Assembly (NCBI GenBank): GCA_965601975.1
Contig: OZ271856.1
Location: forward strand, 1,240,001 to 1,304,000
DNA: 64,000 nt
Direction: 5' to 3'
Origin: JANQIO01 sp965601975
Lineage (GTDB): Bacteria; Pseudomonadota; Gammaproteobacteria; Pseudomonadales; Halieaceae
The notes under the pieces are model-generated. The model saw only the letters and a program-made list of their open reading frames with translations, searched no databases and was not told the DNA's origin. Every line of letters starts with the position of its first letter. The first letter of the stretch is position 1. The position numbers and the translations under genes were made by a program. Positions 7,599-16,837 of this stretch are shown piece after piece.

Positions 7599-9067
7599 GC
7601 GAGGAACTGCTGGTCAATGTCACGCCGCTGGAAACGCGGGTGGCGGTGGTGGATCACGGCTTGCTGCAGGATTTGCACATCGAGCGCGCGGCGAATCGCG
7701 GCACGGTGGGGAACATCTACCTTGGCAAGGTGGTGCGCGTCCTGCCCGGTATGCAGGCGGCCTTCGTCGACATCGGCGAAGAGCGCACCAGCTTTATTCA
7801 CGTCGCCGATATCCACCCGCTGGACGAAGCCGGTATGGAGCGGCGCGGCAACCAGGCAGAGGACATCCGCGAGCAGCTGCGCGAGGGACAGGCGGTCCTG
7901 GTGCAGGTCACCAAGGAACCCCTGGGCAGCAAGGGCGCGCGCCTGACGACGCAGCTCTCCGTCTCCTCACGCTATCTCGTCTACATGCCGCGCACGCCCC
8001 ACATCGGTATTTCCCAGCAGATCGAGGATGACGACGAGCGCTCGCGGCTGCGCTCGGTGCTGGATGAGGCAATCGCCAGCCAGGAAATCCAGGGCGGCTT
8101 TATCCTGCGCACCGCCGCCGAGGGAGTGGGTCGAGAGGAGCTGGAGGCTGACCTGCGATTCCTCAAGCGCCTGTGGGCCGCCGTCAGCAAGCGGACGGAT
8201 GGCGCCGCGGCGCCGTCGCGAGTCTACGAGGACTGGCAGCTGTATCACCGCAGCATCCGTGACCTGGCGCGGCCGGGCCTGGATCGCATCCGGGTCGACA
8301 GCCGCGAGGCCTTCGACCGTCTCAGCGAATTCTGCGATGACTATGTGCCCGAGCTGGCATCGCTGCTGGAGCACTACCAGGGCGAGCGTCCCATCTTTGA
8401 TCTCTACAGCGTCGAGGACGAGATGGCCCGCGCGCTGGAGCGCCAGGTGTCACTGAAGTCCGGCGGCTACCTGGTGATCGACCAGACCGAAGCCATGAGC
8501 ACCATCGATGTGAATACCGGCGGGTTCGTCGGCCGCAGCAACCAGGAGGAGACGGTCTACAAGACCAACCTCGAAGCGGTGACCACCCTCGCTCGCCAGC
8601 TGCGCCTGCGCAACCTGGGCGGCATTATCATCATCGACTTTATCGACATGCGCGATGAGGAGCACAAGCGACAGGTGCTCCGGGCGCTGGAGAAGGCGAT
8701 GGCGCGGGACCGCGCGCGCACGGTGATTACCGGTGTCTCCGAGCTCGGCCTCGTCGAGATGACCCGCAAGCGTACCCGCGAGAGCCTGTCCCAGGCGCTG
8801 TGTGAGGATTGTCCCGCCTGCGGCGGTCGCGGCGTGCTCAAATCCGCCCAGACCGTGTGCTATGAAATCTTCCGTGAAATCCTGCGCGAGGCGCGCGCCT
8901 ATGCCGCCGACAGCCTGATGGTGCTGGCCTCACAGGAAGTCGTGGACCGGCTGCTCGACGAGGAATCCGCATCGGTGGCGGACCTGGAAGAATTTGCTGG
9001 TAAATCTTTACAGTTCCGGGTTGAACCCATGTACAGCCGGGAACAGTTCGACATTATACTGCTCTAA
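7595..9067 (+). CDS. rng: ribonuclease G
   Basis: Endoribonuclease for 16S rRNA 5'-end maturation and mRNA decay. The 490-residue protein has an S1 domain (about 35-125), a 5' sensor/RNase-H-like region and the catalytic DNase-I-like domain with the metal-binding Asp residues in MSTIDVNTGGFVG and IIDFIDMRDEEH, then the CPACGGRG zinc-link. It has the short RNase G length and lacks the RNase E tail. The start is TTG 7595, overlapping the maf stop as TTGA; no better start is available. Confidence 0.95.
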   Translation: MSEELLVNVTPLETRVAVVDHGLLQDLHIERAANRGTVGNIYLGKVVRVLPGMQAAFVDIGEERTSFIHVADIHPLDEAGMERRGNQAEDIREQLREGQAVLVQVTKEPLGSKGARLTTQLSVSSRYLVYMPRTPHIGISQQIEDDDERSRLRSVLDEAIASQEIQGGFILRTAAEGVGREELEADLRFLKRLWAAVSKRTDGAAAPSRVYEDWQLYHRSIRDLARPGLDRIRVDSREAFDRLSEFCDDYVPELASLLEHYQGERPIFDLYSVEDEMARALERQVSLKSGGYLVIDQTEAMSTIDVNTGGFVGRSNQEETVYKTNLEAVTTLARQLRLRNLGGIIIIDFIDMRDEEHKRQVLRALEKAMARDRARTVITGVSELGLVEMTRKRTRESLSQALCEDCPACGGRGVLKSAQTVCYEIFREILREARAYAADSLMVLASQEVVDRLLDEESASVADLEEFAGKSLQFRVEPMYSREQFDIILL

Positions 9068-9123
9068 GGCAATGGATAGCGCCGCGCACCCTCGGCGGCG
9101 CGGGAACCGGTTAAAACGATTTC

Positions 9124-12100
9124 GTGCTGCAACGGCTCACAACATGGCTCTGGTACTCCATCGTCCTGCTCATCGTCATGCTGGCGGTCTACAGCAGCGT
9201 CGGGCGCCTGTTGCTGGGCAATCTCTACCAGTACCGGGATGACATTCTGCGCGAGGCGAACAATCGCCTCGACTTCGTCATAGAGATCGACGAGCTCAAG
9301 GGCAGCTGGCGCTCCCTGTCGCCCCGCGTGACAGCAACCGGGGTGCGGATACGGGGCGACGAACAGGCGCCGGCGGGCCTCGAGTTCGCAGAGCTGGCAC
9401 TGGAATTCGACGTGCTGGATACGCTGATCTCCATGTCACCGCGGCTGTTCATGCTGTCTGCCCAGGGCGGGCGCATGCGGGTCGACGTCGACGAAAACGG
9501 CCAGATGACCCTCGCAGGCATTCAGGGCAGCGGCCAGACCGGAACCACCGGCACCCTCAACGACTTTATTTTCAATGCGGAGGAACTCCTGCTCGGTGAG
9601 ACAGTGGTCGAGCTGAACGACGGGGAGCGCACGCGGATCTCCTTTGTCGAGGCTGACCTCGAGCGCGACGGTGACTTCCGCCGCGCCCGCCTGTCCCTGA
9701 AGGCGCCGGAACGCAAGTCCGTGTTTCGCCTGACGGCGGAAGGCGTGGGCGAACTCGAGAACTTTCGCAAGTTCGAGGGGCTGTTTCACCTGCGTACGGT
9801 AGCCAGCGATCTCAGCGAGTACAGCGACCTGCTGGCGCAGGCAGGCCTCGTGCCCAGGTCCGGCAAGATCGAGAACGACCTGTGGCTGCGGCTGGATCGC
9901 GGCGGTGTACATCTCGCCACCGCCCTTGACGGCGCCGATATCGACATTGGGCCTGCGCAAGAGGGCGGGCGTGCCGTGCGCATGGACCAGGTGTCCGTGA
10001 CCGCGGCGGCAGACTACGCGGACGGCCGCTGGCAGTTTCGGGCCCGGGACCTGGTGGTGCTGGGCGGGGAAAACGCGGTTCGCATCGATCGCCTTACCGG
10101 CAGCTACGGCGACGACAGCCTGAGCCTGCGGCTGGCCGACCTGGAACTGGGGACCCTGTCCCGCTACCTGGAGCAGGCCGGCCTGCTGCCGGATACCGCA
10201 GTGAATGTGCTGTCGAGGCTGTCTCCGGAGGGCCAGCTGTCCGTGGCGGACTTTTCGCTCGGAGAGCTCAGCGGTCGCCGCGACTGGGAGCTGGCGATGA
10301 ACTTCGAGGAACTCGATGTCGAGCCCTGGAAGGGCGCGCCGGGCCTCACCAATGCCGCGGGGTTTGCAGTCCTGCGTGCAGACGGCGGCACCGTGCAGCT
10401 GTCTTCCTCCGAGTTTTCCATGGCCTTTCCCGCGGTATTCAAGGAGCCGCTGCACTACAACGCTTTCAGCGCGGAACTCGATTGGGCGGTACATGGTGAT
10501 GCCTTCCGGGTGCGCAGTGGCCCGTTCACCGCCATCGCCGAGGAGGGTGAAGTTCGAGGTTTGTTCTCACTCAAGATCCCGCGGCAGAAAGTGCCGACGG
10601 GTGTCGAGATGGAGCTGATGGTCAGCCTGCGCGACACGCTGCCCGAGTACCGGAACAAGTACATGCCCTACAAGCTCGATCCCAAGCTGCTGACATGGCT
10701 GGAACCGGCGATCGGTGAGGGCCGCATCACCGAGGGTGGATTCATCTACCGCGGCAGCCTGGCGAAGCTTCCGCAGCACAAGACCGTGCAGCTGTTCTTC
10801 GACATCGAGGACACGCGTATCGACTATCACCCGGACTGGCCCGCGCTGGAGGACCTGCACGGCCTGGTGCTGATCGATGACACCAATGTCGATTTGTTCG
10901 GCAGTGAGGGCCGCATTCTCGACTCCGGCGTGAGCGATATCCGGGTCAGGCTGCGGCGGGACGCATCCCAGGCCATGCAGCTGGCAGTGAGCGCGAACAT
11001 GGTCGGGAGCGCCGCGGACGGGCTCCACATCGTCAACCACTCTCCGCTGCGTACGCTGGTGGGCGACAATTTCGCGGACTGGCAGGCCGAGGGCGGACTC
11101 GCCTCGGCGCTGGAGCTGGAAATGAACATCAGTGATCTCAGCCAGCCCCCGGTTGTTGACCTGACCACGTTCTGGGCCGATGTAACGGTCGACATGGGTT
11201 CACTCGATCTTGAAATCGACGCGGTCAACGGCCGCCTCGACTACGATTCGGAACAGGGTTTTCACGCCGACGAAATCACGGGCCGATTGTGGGGGAAGGC
11301 CTTCTCCGGGCGCGTCAGCCAGGGCCGCCAGGGTGGTGAACTCGCCACGCTTGATATCGCCGCCCGCGGGCCCGTGACCGCCGCGTCGGTGCGGGAGTGG
11401 CTGGACCTGGACCTGCTGCGCCTTGCCGAAGGTGAAACCGACGCGGAGCTACATGTGCTGGTACCGTCCGAAGGCAGCGCCCGCCTCGAAGTGGCCAGCG
11501 AGCTGGAGGGTGTGTCCCTGGACCTGCCGACGCCCTGGAGCAAGGAAGCCGGGGAAAGCCGCCCCGTGACCCTGGCCATGCCCTTGGCGGCGGGGCCCAA
11601 ACGCGTCGAACTCAGTATGGAGCAGCGCGCATTCCTGGGCATCGACCTGGGCGATGACGGCTTCGAGGGCGGCAGCCTCGGTTTTGGCGCCGCACTGGCG
11701 GAGCGGGAAGCGGGCCGCTTCCTGATGGGCGGAAACCTGGAACTGCTGGACTGGGACGAGTGGGAGTTGTTCATCGATCGCTACTTCCCCGAAGACAACG
11801 CAGCGCCGGTGATCCTGACGGCGATTCGCGACCTGCGGGTCGACGAACTGCGGCTGTTCGGTTACCAGGTCGACGACGCGACGCTTTCTGGCCGGGAATT
11901 GCCGGATCGCTGGCTGATCGAATTCGATACCGCCTGGGGGGCGGGCGCGGTGGATATACCCGATGATCTCTCGCTGATCGGCGTGGACTTCGAGCGACTC
12001 GATGTTGTCGGCCTGGGTGTATTCGGTAGCGGCAGCGGCACGCTGGAAGGGGATACGGAAATGCCCCCGTTCAGGGTGGCCATTCAGCGCCTGCACGACG

Positions 12101-12966
12101 GCGAGCAGGACTGGGGCGACCTGGCCTTTGACCTGAGGGCCATGCGCGGCAACCTGCACTTCGAGAATATCACCGGTACCCTGCGCCACCTGCAGCTGGG
12201 CCCGGAAGAGGGAATGCGACTCGACTGGCTGAGTGACGAGGAGGGCGATCGCACGCGCCTGCTGGGCAAGCTGGCCTTCACCAATTTCGGCGACGTCCTC
12301 ACCGAATACAACTACGAGGAAATCGTCGCAACCGAGAGCGGCCGGGTCGGCCTCGAGCTGACCTGGCCCGGCGGCCCCAACGACTTCCTGCTGGCCGAGA
12401 CCACCGGTCACATGCGTATCGACGTTGACCAGGGCAGCTTCCTCAAGACCTCCGGCGCCACCTCCGGCACCCTGCGAGTCGTCGGAATCCTGAACCTCAC
12501 GGAGATGGTGCGCCGGCTCAGCCTGGACCTCTCACATGTCTACAAGTCCGGCGTGGCCTTCGACAGCATCAAGGGGGATCTCTATTTCCAGCAGGGCATG
12601 ATCGACGTGCCGCACCTGGACGTGCAGGGGCGGGGTTCCCGTCTCCAGTTCGCGGGGGTGGCCAATGCCCGTGAGCAGACCGTGGACGGTGAGCTGGTGG
12701 CCACCCTGCCGATCGCCAGCAACCTGCCCTGGATGTTTGCCCTGGTCAGCGGCCTGCCCGCGGCGGCGGGCGTCTACGTGATCAGCAAGTTGTTCGACAA
12801 GCAGATGGATCGTTTCTCCAGCGCCGTCTACCGGGTGGAAGGCCCCTGGGCTGATCCGGGTGTGAATTTCGAGCGCATTTTCGACGATTCCGCCGAACAG
12901 CCCGAGATACAGACCGCGGAAACCGTCGAACCCGAGGCAACAGCCGAGGAAGTTCCCGAAACCTAG
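9124..12966 (+). CDS. yhdP: YhdP family AsmA-like phospholipid transport protein
   Basis: A 1280-residue bitopic protein: one N-terminal membrane helix (about residues 7-29) followed by a long beta-rich periplasmic region of DUF3971 type and an AsmA-like C-terminal part. The length equals that of E. coli YhdP, which with TamB and YdbH moves phospholipids across the periplasm and affects outer-membrane barrier function. Start GTG 9124, 56 bp after rng, in the conserved mreBCD-maf-rng-yhdP order. The last ~25 residues are a Glu/Thr-rich tail. Its stop shares bases with the convergent darP stop (CCTAGG). Confidence 0.9.
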   Translation: MLQRLTTWLWYSIVLLIVMLAVYSSVGRLLLGNLYQYRDDILREANNRLDFVIEIDELKGSWRSLSPRVTATGVRIRGDEQAPAGLEFAELALEFDVLDTLISMSPRLFMLSAQGGRMRVDVDENGQMTLAGIQGSGQTGTTGTLNDFIFNAEELLLGETVVELNDGERTRISFVEADLERDGDFRRARLSLKAPERKSVFRLTAEGVGELENFRKFEGLFHLRTVASDLSEYSDLLAQAGLVPRSGKIENDLWLRLDRGGVHLATALDGADIDIGPAQEGGRAVRMDQVSVTAAADYADGRWQFRARDLVVLGGENAVRIDRLTGSYGDDSLSLRLADLELGTLSRYLEQAGLLPDTAVNVLSRLSPEGQLSVADFSLGELSGRRDWELAMNFEELDVEPWKGAPGLTNAAGFAVLRADGGTVQLSSSEFSMAFPAVFKEPLHYNAFSAELDWAVHGDAFRVRSGPFTAIAEEGEVRGLFSLKIPRQKVPTGVEMELMVSLRDTLPEYRNKYMPYKLDPKLLTWLEPAIGEGRITEGGFIYRGSLAKLPQHKTVQLFFDIEDTRIDYHPDWPALEDLHGLVLIDDTNVDLFGSEGRILDSGVSDIRVRLRRDASQAMQLAVSANMVGSAADGLHIVNHSPLRTLVGDNFADWQAEGGLASALELEMNISDLSQPPVVDLTTFWADVTVDMGSLDLEIDAVNGRLDYDSEQGFHADEITGRLWGKAFSGRVSQGRQGGELATLDIAARGPVTAASVREWLDLDLLRLAEGETDAELHVLVPSEGSARLEVASELEGVSLDLPTPWSKEAGESRPVTLAMPLAAGPKRVELSMEQRAFLGIDLGDDGFEGGSLGFGAALAEREAGRFLMGGNLELLDWDEWELFIDRYFPEDNAAPVILTAIRDLRVDELRLFGYQVDDATLSGRELPDRWLIEFDTAWGAGAVDIPDDLSLIGVDFERLDVVGLGVFGSGSGTLEGDTEMPPFRVAIQRLHDGEQDWGDLAFDLRAMRGNLHFENITGTLRHLQLGPEEGMRLDWLSDEEGDRTRLLGKLAFTNFGDVLTEYNYEEIVATESGRVGLELTWPGGPNDFLLAETTGHMRIDVDQGSFLKTSGATSGTLRVVGILNLTEMVRRLSLDLSHVYKSGVAFDSIKGDLYFQQGMIDVPHLDVQGRGSRLQFAGVANAREQTVDGELVATLPIASNLPWMFALVSGLPAAAGVYVISKLFDKQMDRFSSAVYRVEGPWADPGVNFERIFDDSAEQPEIQTAETVEPEATAEEVPET

Positions 12967-13490
12967 GCCTCGCCGGCCAGTTCCCGCAGGTACCTGAACA
13001 GTTTGCGACTCGCTGCCGGCGGCTTGCCGGTGCTGGCTTCCTTCTGGTGCTGCCGGATCAGCTGGCGCAGCTGCTGCCGGTCGGCCTGGGGCCAGGTGTC
13101 GAGCGCGGCCTGTATGGCGCCGTCACCTTCCCTGATCAGGCGGTCACGCCAGTCCTCCAGGGCCTTGAACGCATCGGCTGCACCGCGGCGGCGCTGGTGC
13201 AGTTCATCCAGCGCCTGTTGGATCGGTGCGGGATCCACATCGCGCATCAGCTTGCCGACCAACTGCAAATGGCGGCGGCGGGCGCTGTGGCTGCGGATGC
13301 CCCGCGCCTCGACGATGACTTCCTTCAGACGCTCATCCTCGATAGGCATTCGCGCCAGCTCCTTGTCCGATAGCTCGACCATGGCTTCACCGAGCTTCTG
13401 CAGTGCCGTCATCTGGCGCTTGCGGGCGGATTTGCTGGGGCGATCCTCCCAGTCGTCTTCGCGCTCCAGCTCGTCGTCAAAGTCACTCAT
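12963..13490 (-). CDS. darP: ribosome biogenesis factor DarP (YjgA, DUF615)
   Basis: A 175-residue helical, highly charged protein matching YjgA/DarP, a 50S assembly factor involved in peptidyl-transferase-centre maturation. Family pattern seen: SKSARKRQMTALQKLGEAMV near the N-terminus, RMPIEDERLKEVIVEAR in the middle and a C-terminal RQLIRQHQKE..AASRKLFRYLREL. In Pseudomonas this gene lies between tldD and pmbA; neither is here, and mgtE is the upstream neighbour (23 bp). Confidence 0.92.
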   Translation of the reverse strand: MSDFDDELEREDDWEDRPSKSARKRQMTALQKLGEAMVELSDKELARMPIEDERLKEVIVEARGIRSHSARRRHLQLVGKLMRDVDPAPIQQALDELHQRRRGAADAFKALEDWRDRLIREGDGAIQAALDTWPQADRQQLRQLIRQHQKEASTGKPPAASRKLFRYLRELAGEA

Positions 13491-13513
13491 GCCCGATCAC
13501 TCCCGCGGAAAAT

Positions 13514-14875
13514 CTAGCCATAGAACACGGTGGCCAGTCCCAGGAAGGACATGAAACCCACGACGTCCGTAATGGTGGTGAGCACCACGCCCCCGGCCAG
13601 TGCGGGGTCGATAGCGTAGCGTTTCATCAACAGGGGGATAACGGTGCCGGCCACGGCTGCCGTGACCAGGTTGATCACCATGGCGGCGGCGATGATGGCG
13701 CCGATCAGCCAGTCCCGGAACCACAGTGACGCCGCCACGGCGACCACCATGGCCCACAGCATGCCGTTGATCAGCCCCACCAGGAACTCGCGGCTGATCA
13801 GCCAGCGCTGGTTGCTCATGCCGATCTGTCCCACCGCGATGCCGCGGATCATTACCGTCAGTGTCTGGGTGCCGGCAATGCCGCCCATGCTGGCGACGAT
13901 GGGCATCAGCACGGCGAGCGCGACGACCTTGTCGATTGTGTCCTGGAACAGGTTGATGACCGAGGCGGCGATGAAGGCGGTGACCAGGTTGATGCCCAGC
14001 CAGATGGCGCGGCGCGGGGTGGTCTTGAACACCGGTGCAAACGTGTCCTCGTCCTCGTCCAGGCCTGCCATGCTCATCAGCGAGTGCTCGGCTTCCTCGC
14101 GGATGACGTCGACCACGTCGTCGATGGTGATACGGCCCAGCAGCCTGCCCTCGGCGTCGATCACCGGTGCAGACACCCAGTCATTGCGCTCGAACAGCTG
14201 GCTGACTTCGGAGGCTTCCATCTCGGCGGGAATCGCCTCCACCTCCGTGTCCATGATTTCACGCACGGTGGCGGTCGGGTCGGCGACCAGCAGCCGCCCC
14301 AGGGGCAGCACGCCCAGCAGCCTGTCAGCCCGGTTCACGACGATCAGGCTGTCGGTCATCTGCGGGATTTCCTCGTGGCGGCGCAGGTAGCGCAGCACCA
14401 CGTCCGCCGTGTGACGGGCCCTGACTGTGATGGTGTCGGTGTTCATCAGGCCGCCGGCGGTATTCTCCGGGTATTCCAGTACCTGCTCGACCCGGGCGCG
14501 ATCCTGCAGGTCCATGGCGCTGAGCACCTGCTGCAGCACCTTCTCCGGCAGTCGCTGGAGAATGTCGGCCACGTCGTCGGGTTCCAGGCCCTCGGTGACC
14601 GCCGCCACTTCTTCCGCATCCATGCCACGCAGGAACTGCGACTGCAGTTCGTCGCCGAGTTCCTGCAGGACCTCACCCTCGCCGTCTTCATCGACGAGTT
14701 GCCACAGCACCGCGCGCGTGGGCGGCGGTGAGGACTCGAGCAAGCGAGCGATATCGATGGCGGGGAGGGCGTTGAGCATGTGGCGGACGTTGACGAAGGT
14801 GCCACTGTCCAGTGCGCGGGTCAGCGCATCGAGCTGTGCCTGGGTGCGGTTCTGCTCTTTAGCGGGGGCGGCCAC
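13514..14875 (-). CDS. mgtE: magnesium transporter MgtE
   Basis: Mg2+ channel/transporter of 453 residues: N-terminal helical superhelix (about 15-135), two CBS domains (about 140-260), then five membrane helices (about 290-450). Signature membrane segments are PIVASMGGIAGTQTLTVMIRG and GGVVLTTITDVVGF, the latter containing the pore Asp. The CBS and N domains normally close the pore at high internal Mg2+. The GTG start overlaps the ptsO stop by one base (TAGTG), so mgtE is translationally coupled to the nitrogen-PTS gene, an unusual partner. Confidence 0.95.
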   Translation of the reverse strand: MAAPAKEQNRTQAQLDALTRALDSGTFVNVRHMLNALPAIDIARLLESSPPPTRAVLWQLVDEDGEGEVLQELGDELQSQFLRGMDAEEVAAVTEGLEPDDVADILQRLPEKVLQQVLSAMDLQDRARVEQVLEYPENTAGGLMNTDTITVRARHTADVVLRYLRRHEEIPQMTDSLIVVNRADRLLGVLPLGRLLVADPTATVREIMDTEVEAIPAEMEASEVSQLFERNDWVSAPVIDAEGRLLGRITIDDVVDVIREEAEHSLMSMAGLDEDEDTFAPVFKTTPRRAIWLGINLVTAFIAASVINLFQDTIDKVVALAVLMPIVASMGGIAGTQTLTVMIRGIAVGQIGMSNQRWLISREFLVGLINGMLWAMVVAVAASLWFRDWLIGAIIAAAMVINLVTAAVAGTVIPLLMKRYAIDPALAGGVVLTTITDVVGFMSFLGLATVFYG

Positions 14876-15144
14876 TACTCGCCCTCGTCGAACTTGTTCT
14901 CCACCAGTCGGGTAATGGCCTCCAGCGCTTCTTCTTCGTCCTGGCCGCTGATTTCCAGGTCGAGCACGGTGCCCTTGGCGGCGGCCAGCATCATGATGGA
15001 CATGATGCTCTTGCCGTCGACCATTTTGCCGTCGTTGCCGACCTGGATATCACTGGCGAAGGCCGAGGCACAGCTGACGAATTTCGCCGCCGCGCGTGCG
15101 TGTAGACCCAGCTTGTTGATTATCGTTATCTGTTGCCGGAGCAT
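14875..15144 (-). CDS. ptsO: HPr-like phosphocarrier NPr
   Basis: Phosphocarrier of the nitrogen-related PTS, 89 residues. The phosphorylatable histidine is His15 in NKLGLHARAAAKFV, and the Ser loop KSIMSIMML is present. It passes phosphate from PtsP to PtsN. It lies 9 bp downstream of rapZ and in the same run as ptsN, hpf and rpoN, as in other gammaproteobacteria. Confidence 0.93.
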   Translation of the reverse strand: MLRQQITIINKLGLHARAAAKFVSCASAFASDIQVGNDGKMVDGKSIMSIMMLAAAKGTVLDLEISGQDEEEALEAITRLVENKFDEGE

Positions 15145-15153
15145 AGAGTCCTG

Positions 15154-16008
15154 TCAGCCCTGGAGTTCGCGGTGACGCAGGTTGACCTCCGGGAACTGTT
15201 CCCGGAAGCGCTGAAAGAGCTTTTCCGCCAGATATACTGACCGATGTTGCCCACCGGTACAACCGAGGGCAATGGTCACGTAGCTGCGGTTATTGTCCCG
15301 ATAGCGCGGCAGCCAGCGCTCCAGGAAGCTGCTGATCTCATCGAACAGTTCCAGCGCCACCGGCTGTTGCTCCAGGAACGCAGCCACTTCCGGGTCGCGG
15401 CCGGTTTTCAGGCGCAGGGACTTCTCCCAGTGGGGGTTGGGCAGGATGCGCACGTCGAACACGAGGTCGGCGTCGCTGGGCAGCCCGCGCTTGAACCCGA
15501 AGGACTGGAACAACACGGAAATATCTCCCGCCCCGGCCCCCACCAGCCGCTCGCGGATTGCCGAGCGCAGCTCGTAGATGGTCATCTGGCTGGTGTCGAT
15601 CATCAGTGACGCGGCACTGGCGATGGGTTCCAGGATTTCGCGCTCGCGGGCAATGGCGTCGGCGAGCGGCGTGTCGTCATCACTGAGGGGGTGGCGCCTG
15701 CGGGTCTCGCTGAATCGCTTGATCAGGCTGGCGTCATCGGCGTCCAGGAACAGGATGTCCATGTCGACGTTCGCGGGAAAGTCACCCAGCAGGTTGGAGA
15801 AGTGGGCGAGGTCGCCGTGGGCATTGCGAGCATCGATGCATACCGCCAGGCCGGCGGGGGACAGCGACTCGTTGATGCCACGCTCCACCAGCGCCGGCAG
15901 CAGGGTGGCGGGCAGGTTGTCTATACAGTAGAAACCCTCGTCCTCGAGCTGGTGCAGGGCCGTACTCTTGCCGGACCCGGAGCGGCCGCTGATGATGACG
16001 AGACGCAC
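15154..16008 (-). CDS. rapZ: RNase adapter protein RapZ
   Basis: P-loop protein that binds GlmZ/GlmY small RNAs and, in enterobacteria, guides RNase E to GlmZ to control GlcN-6-P synthase. The 284-residue protein has Walker A GRSGSGKS (residues 8-15), a Walker-B-like LFLDADD near 88 and the C-terminal GCTGGQHRSVYLAEKL motif. The rapZ-ptsO-ptsN arrangement is conserved. Confidence 0.95.
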   Translation of the reverse strand: MRLVIISGRSGSGKSTALHQLEDEGFYCIDNLPATLLPALVERGINESLSPAGLAVCIDARNAHGDLAHFSNLLGDFPANVDMDILFLDADDASLIKRFSETRRRHPLSDDDTPLADAIAREREILEPIASAASLMIDTSQMTIYELRSAIRERLVGAGAGDISVLFQSFGFKRGLPSDADLVFDVRILPNPHWEKSLRLKTGRDPEVAAFLEQQPVALELFDEISSFLERWLPRYRDNNRSYVTIALGCTGGQHRSVYLAEKLFQRFREQFPEVNLRHRELQG

Positions 16009-16015
16009 GCGTCGG

Positions 16016-16474
16016 TCAGGACTGGAACTCTACCGCGTCGCGGAAGAGTTGTTCGTTGCTGCCCGCGGCGCGCAGCAGCTCGCAGAAGGCATCCTGGCTC
16101 AAGAGTTTTGCCAGCCCGGCGAGGATGTCCAGGTGCGCCTGCTGGGCCTCGACCGGCACGATCAGCAGGAACAGGATGTCGACGGGCGCGCCGTCCGGCG
16201 CATCGAATTCCACCGGCTCTTCCAGGGTCATGAGCACGCCGATGGCATCCTCACAGCCGCTGAGCCGGCAGTGGGGGATGGCGATACCGCCACCCAGCCC
16301 GGTACTGCCGAGCTTCTCCCGCGCCAGCAGGTTGTTGTATACCTCGCCGTTGTCCAGCTCCGGGCGCTGCTCGCAGATCAGCCGCGCCGCCGTCTCGAAC
16401 ACGCGCTTGCGGCTAATGCCGGGAACCCCGCAGAAGGAGAGCTCGGGAGTAAGCAGCTGGTCTAGCTGGAACAT
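16016..16474 (-). CDS. ptsN: nitrogen regulatory EIIA-like protein PtsN
   Basis: Terminal phosphoacceptor of the nitrogen PTS, 152 residues, with the active histidine at 68 in GGGIAIPHCRLSG. The regulator's phosphorylation state affects K+ transport, sigma-54 functions and envelope genes in relatives. Its ATG overlaps the hpf stop by one base (TGATG at 16472-16476). A 7-bp gap separates it from rapZ. Confidence 0.95.
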   Translation of the reverse strand: MFQLDQLLTPELSFCGVPGISRKRVFETAARLICEQRPELDNGEVYNNLLAREKLGSTGLGGGIAIPHCRLSGCEDAIGVLMTLEEPVEFDAPDGAPVDILFLLIVPVEAQQAHLDILAGLAKLLSQDAFCELLRAAGSNEQLFRDAVEFQS

Positions 16475-16761
16475 CAGTGGTTGCGATTCTTTTCCTTGTG
16501 CTTGATCAGCTGGCGATCCAGTTTGTCCGCCAGCGAGTCGATCGCGGCATACATGTCTTCCGATTCGGCGTTGGCGAATATGTCGGCACCGGAGACGTGC
16601 ACATTCGCCTCGGCTTTCTGTACCAGCTTTTCCACAATCAGTGTCACGTCGACATTGGTGATCTGGTCAAAATGTCGCTCCAGCCGCTCCAGCTTGGAGA
16701 GCACGTACTCCCGCAGTGGCTCGGTGACCTCTACATGATGACCGCTGATTGTGATTTGCAT
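16474..16761 (-). CDS. hpf: ribosome hibernation-promoting factor, short form
   Basis: A 95-residue HPF/YfiA-type protein that binds the 30S decoding region and promotes 100S dimers in stationary phase. The pattern MQITISGHHVEVTEPLREYV at the start and VHVSGADIFANAESEDMYAAIDSLADKLDRQL at the centre is typical. It lacks the C-terminal dimerisation domain of long HPF. It lies 76 bp downstream of rpoN. Confidence 0.94.
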   Translation of the reverse strand: MQITISGHHVEVTEPLREYVLSKLERLERHFDQITNVDVTLIVEKLVQKAEANVHVSGADIFANAESEDMYAAIDSLADKLDRQLIKHKEKNRNH

Positions 16762-16837
16762 ATGTCGCTCCTGTTACTGTGGGAGACCAGGCGGGCGGAT
16801 GCCGGTGACCTGGCTCATCTGAGCGCAAGATGAGTGG

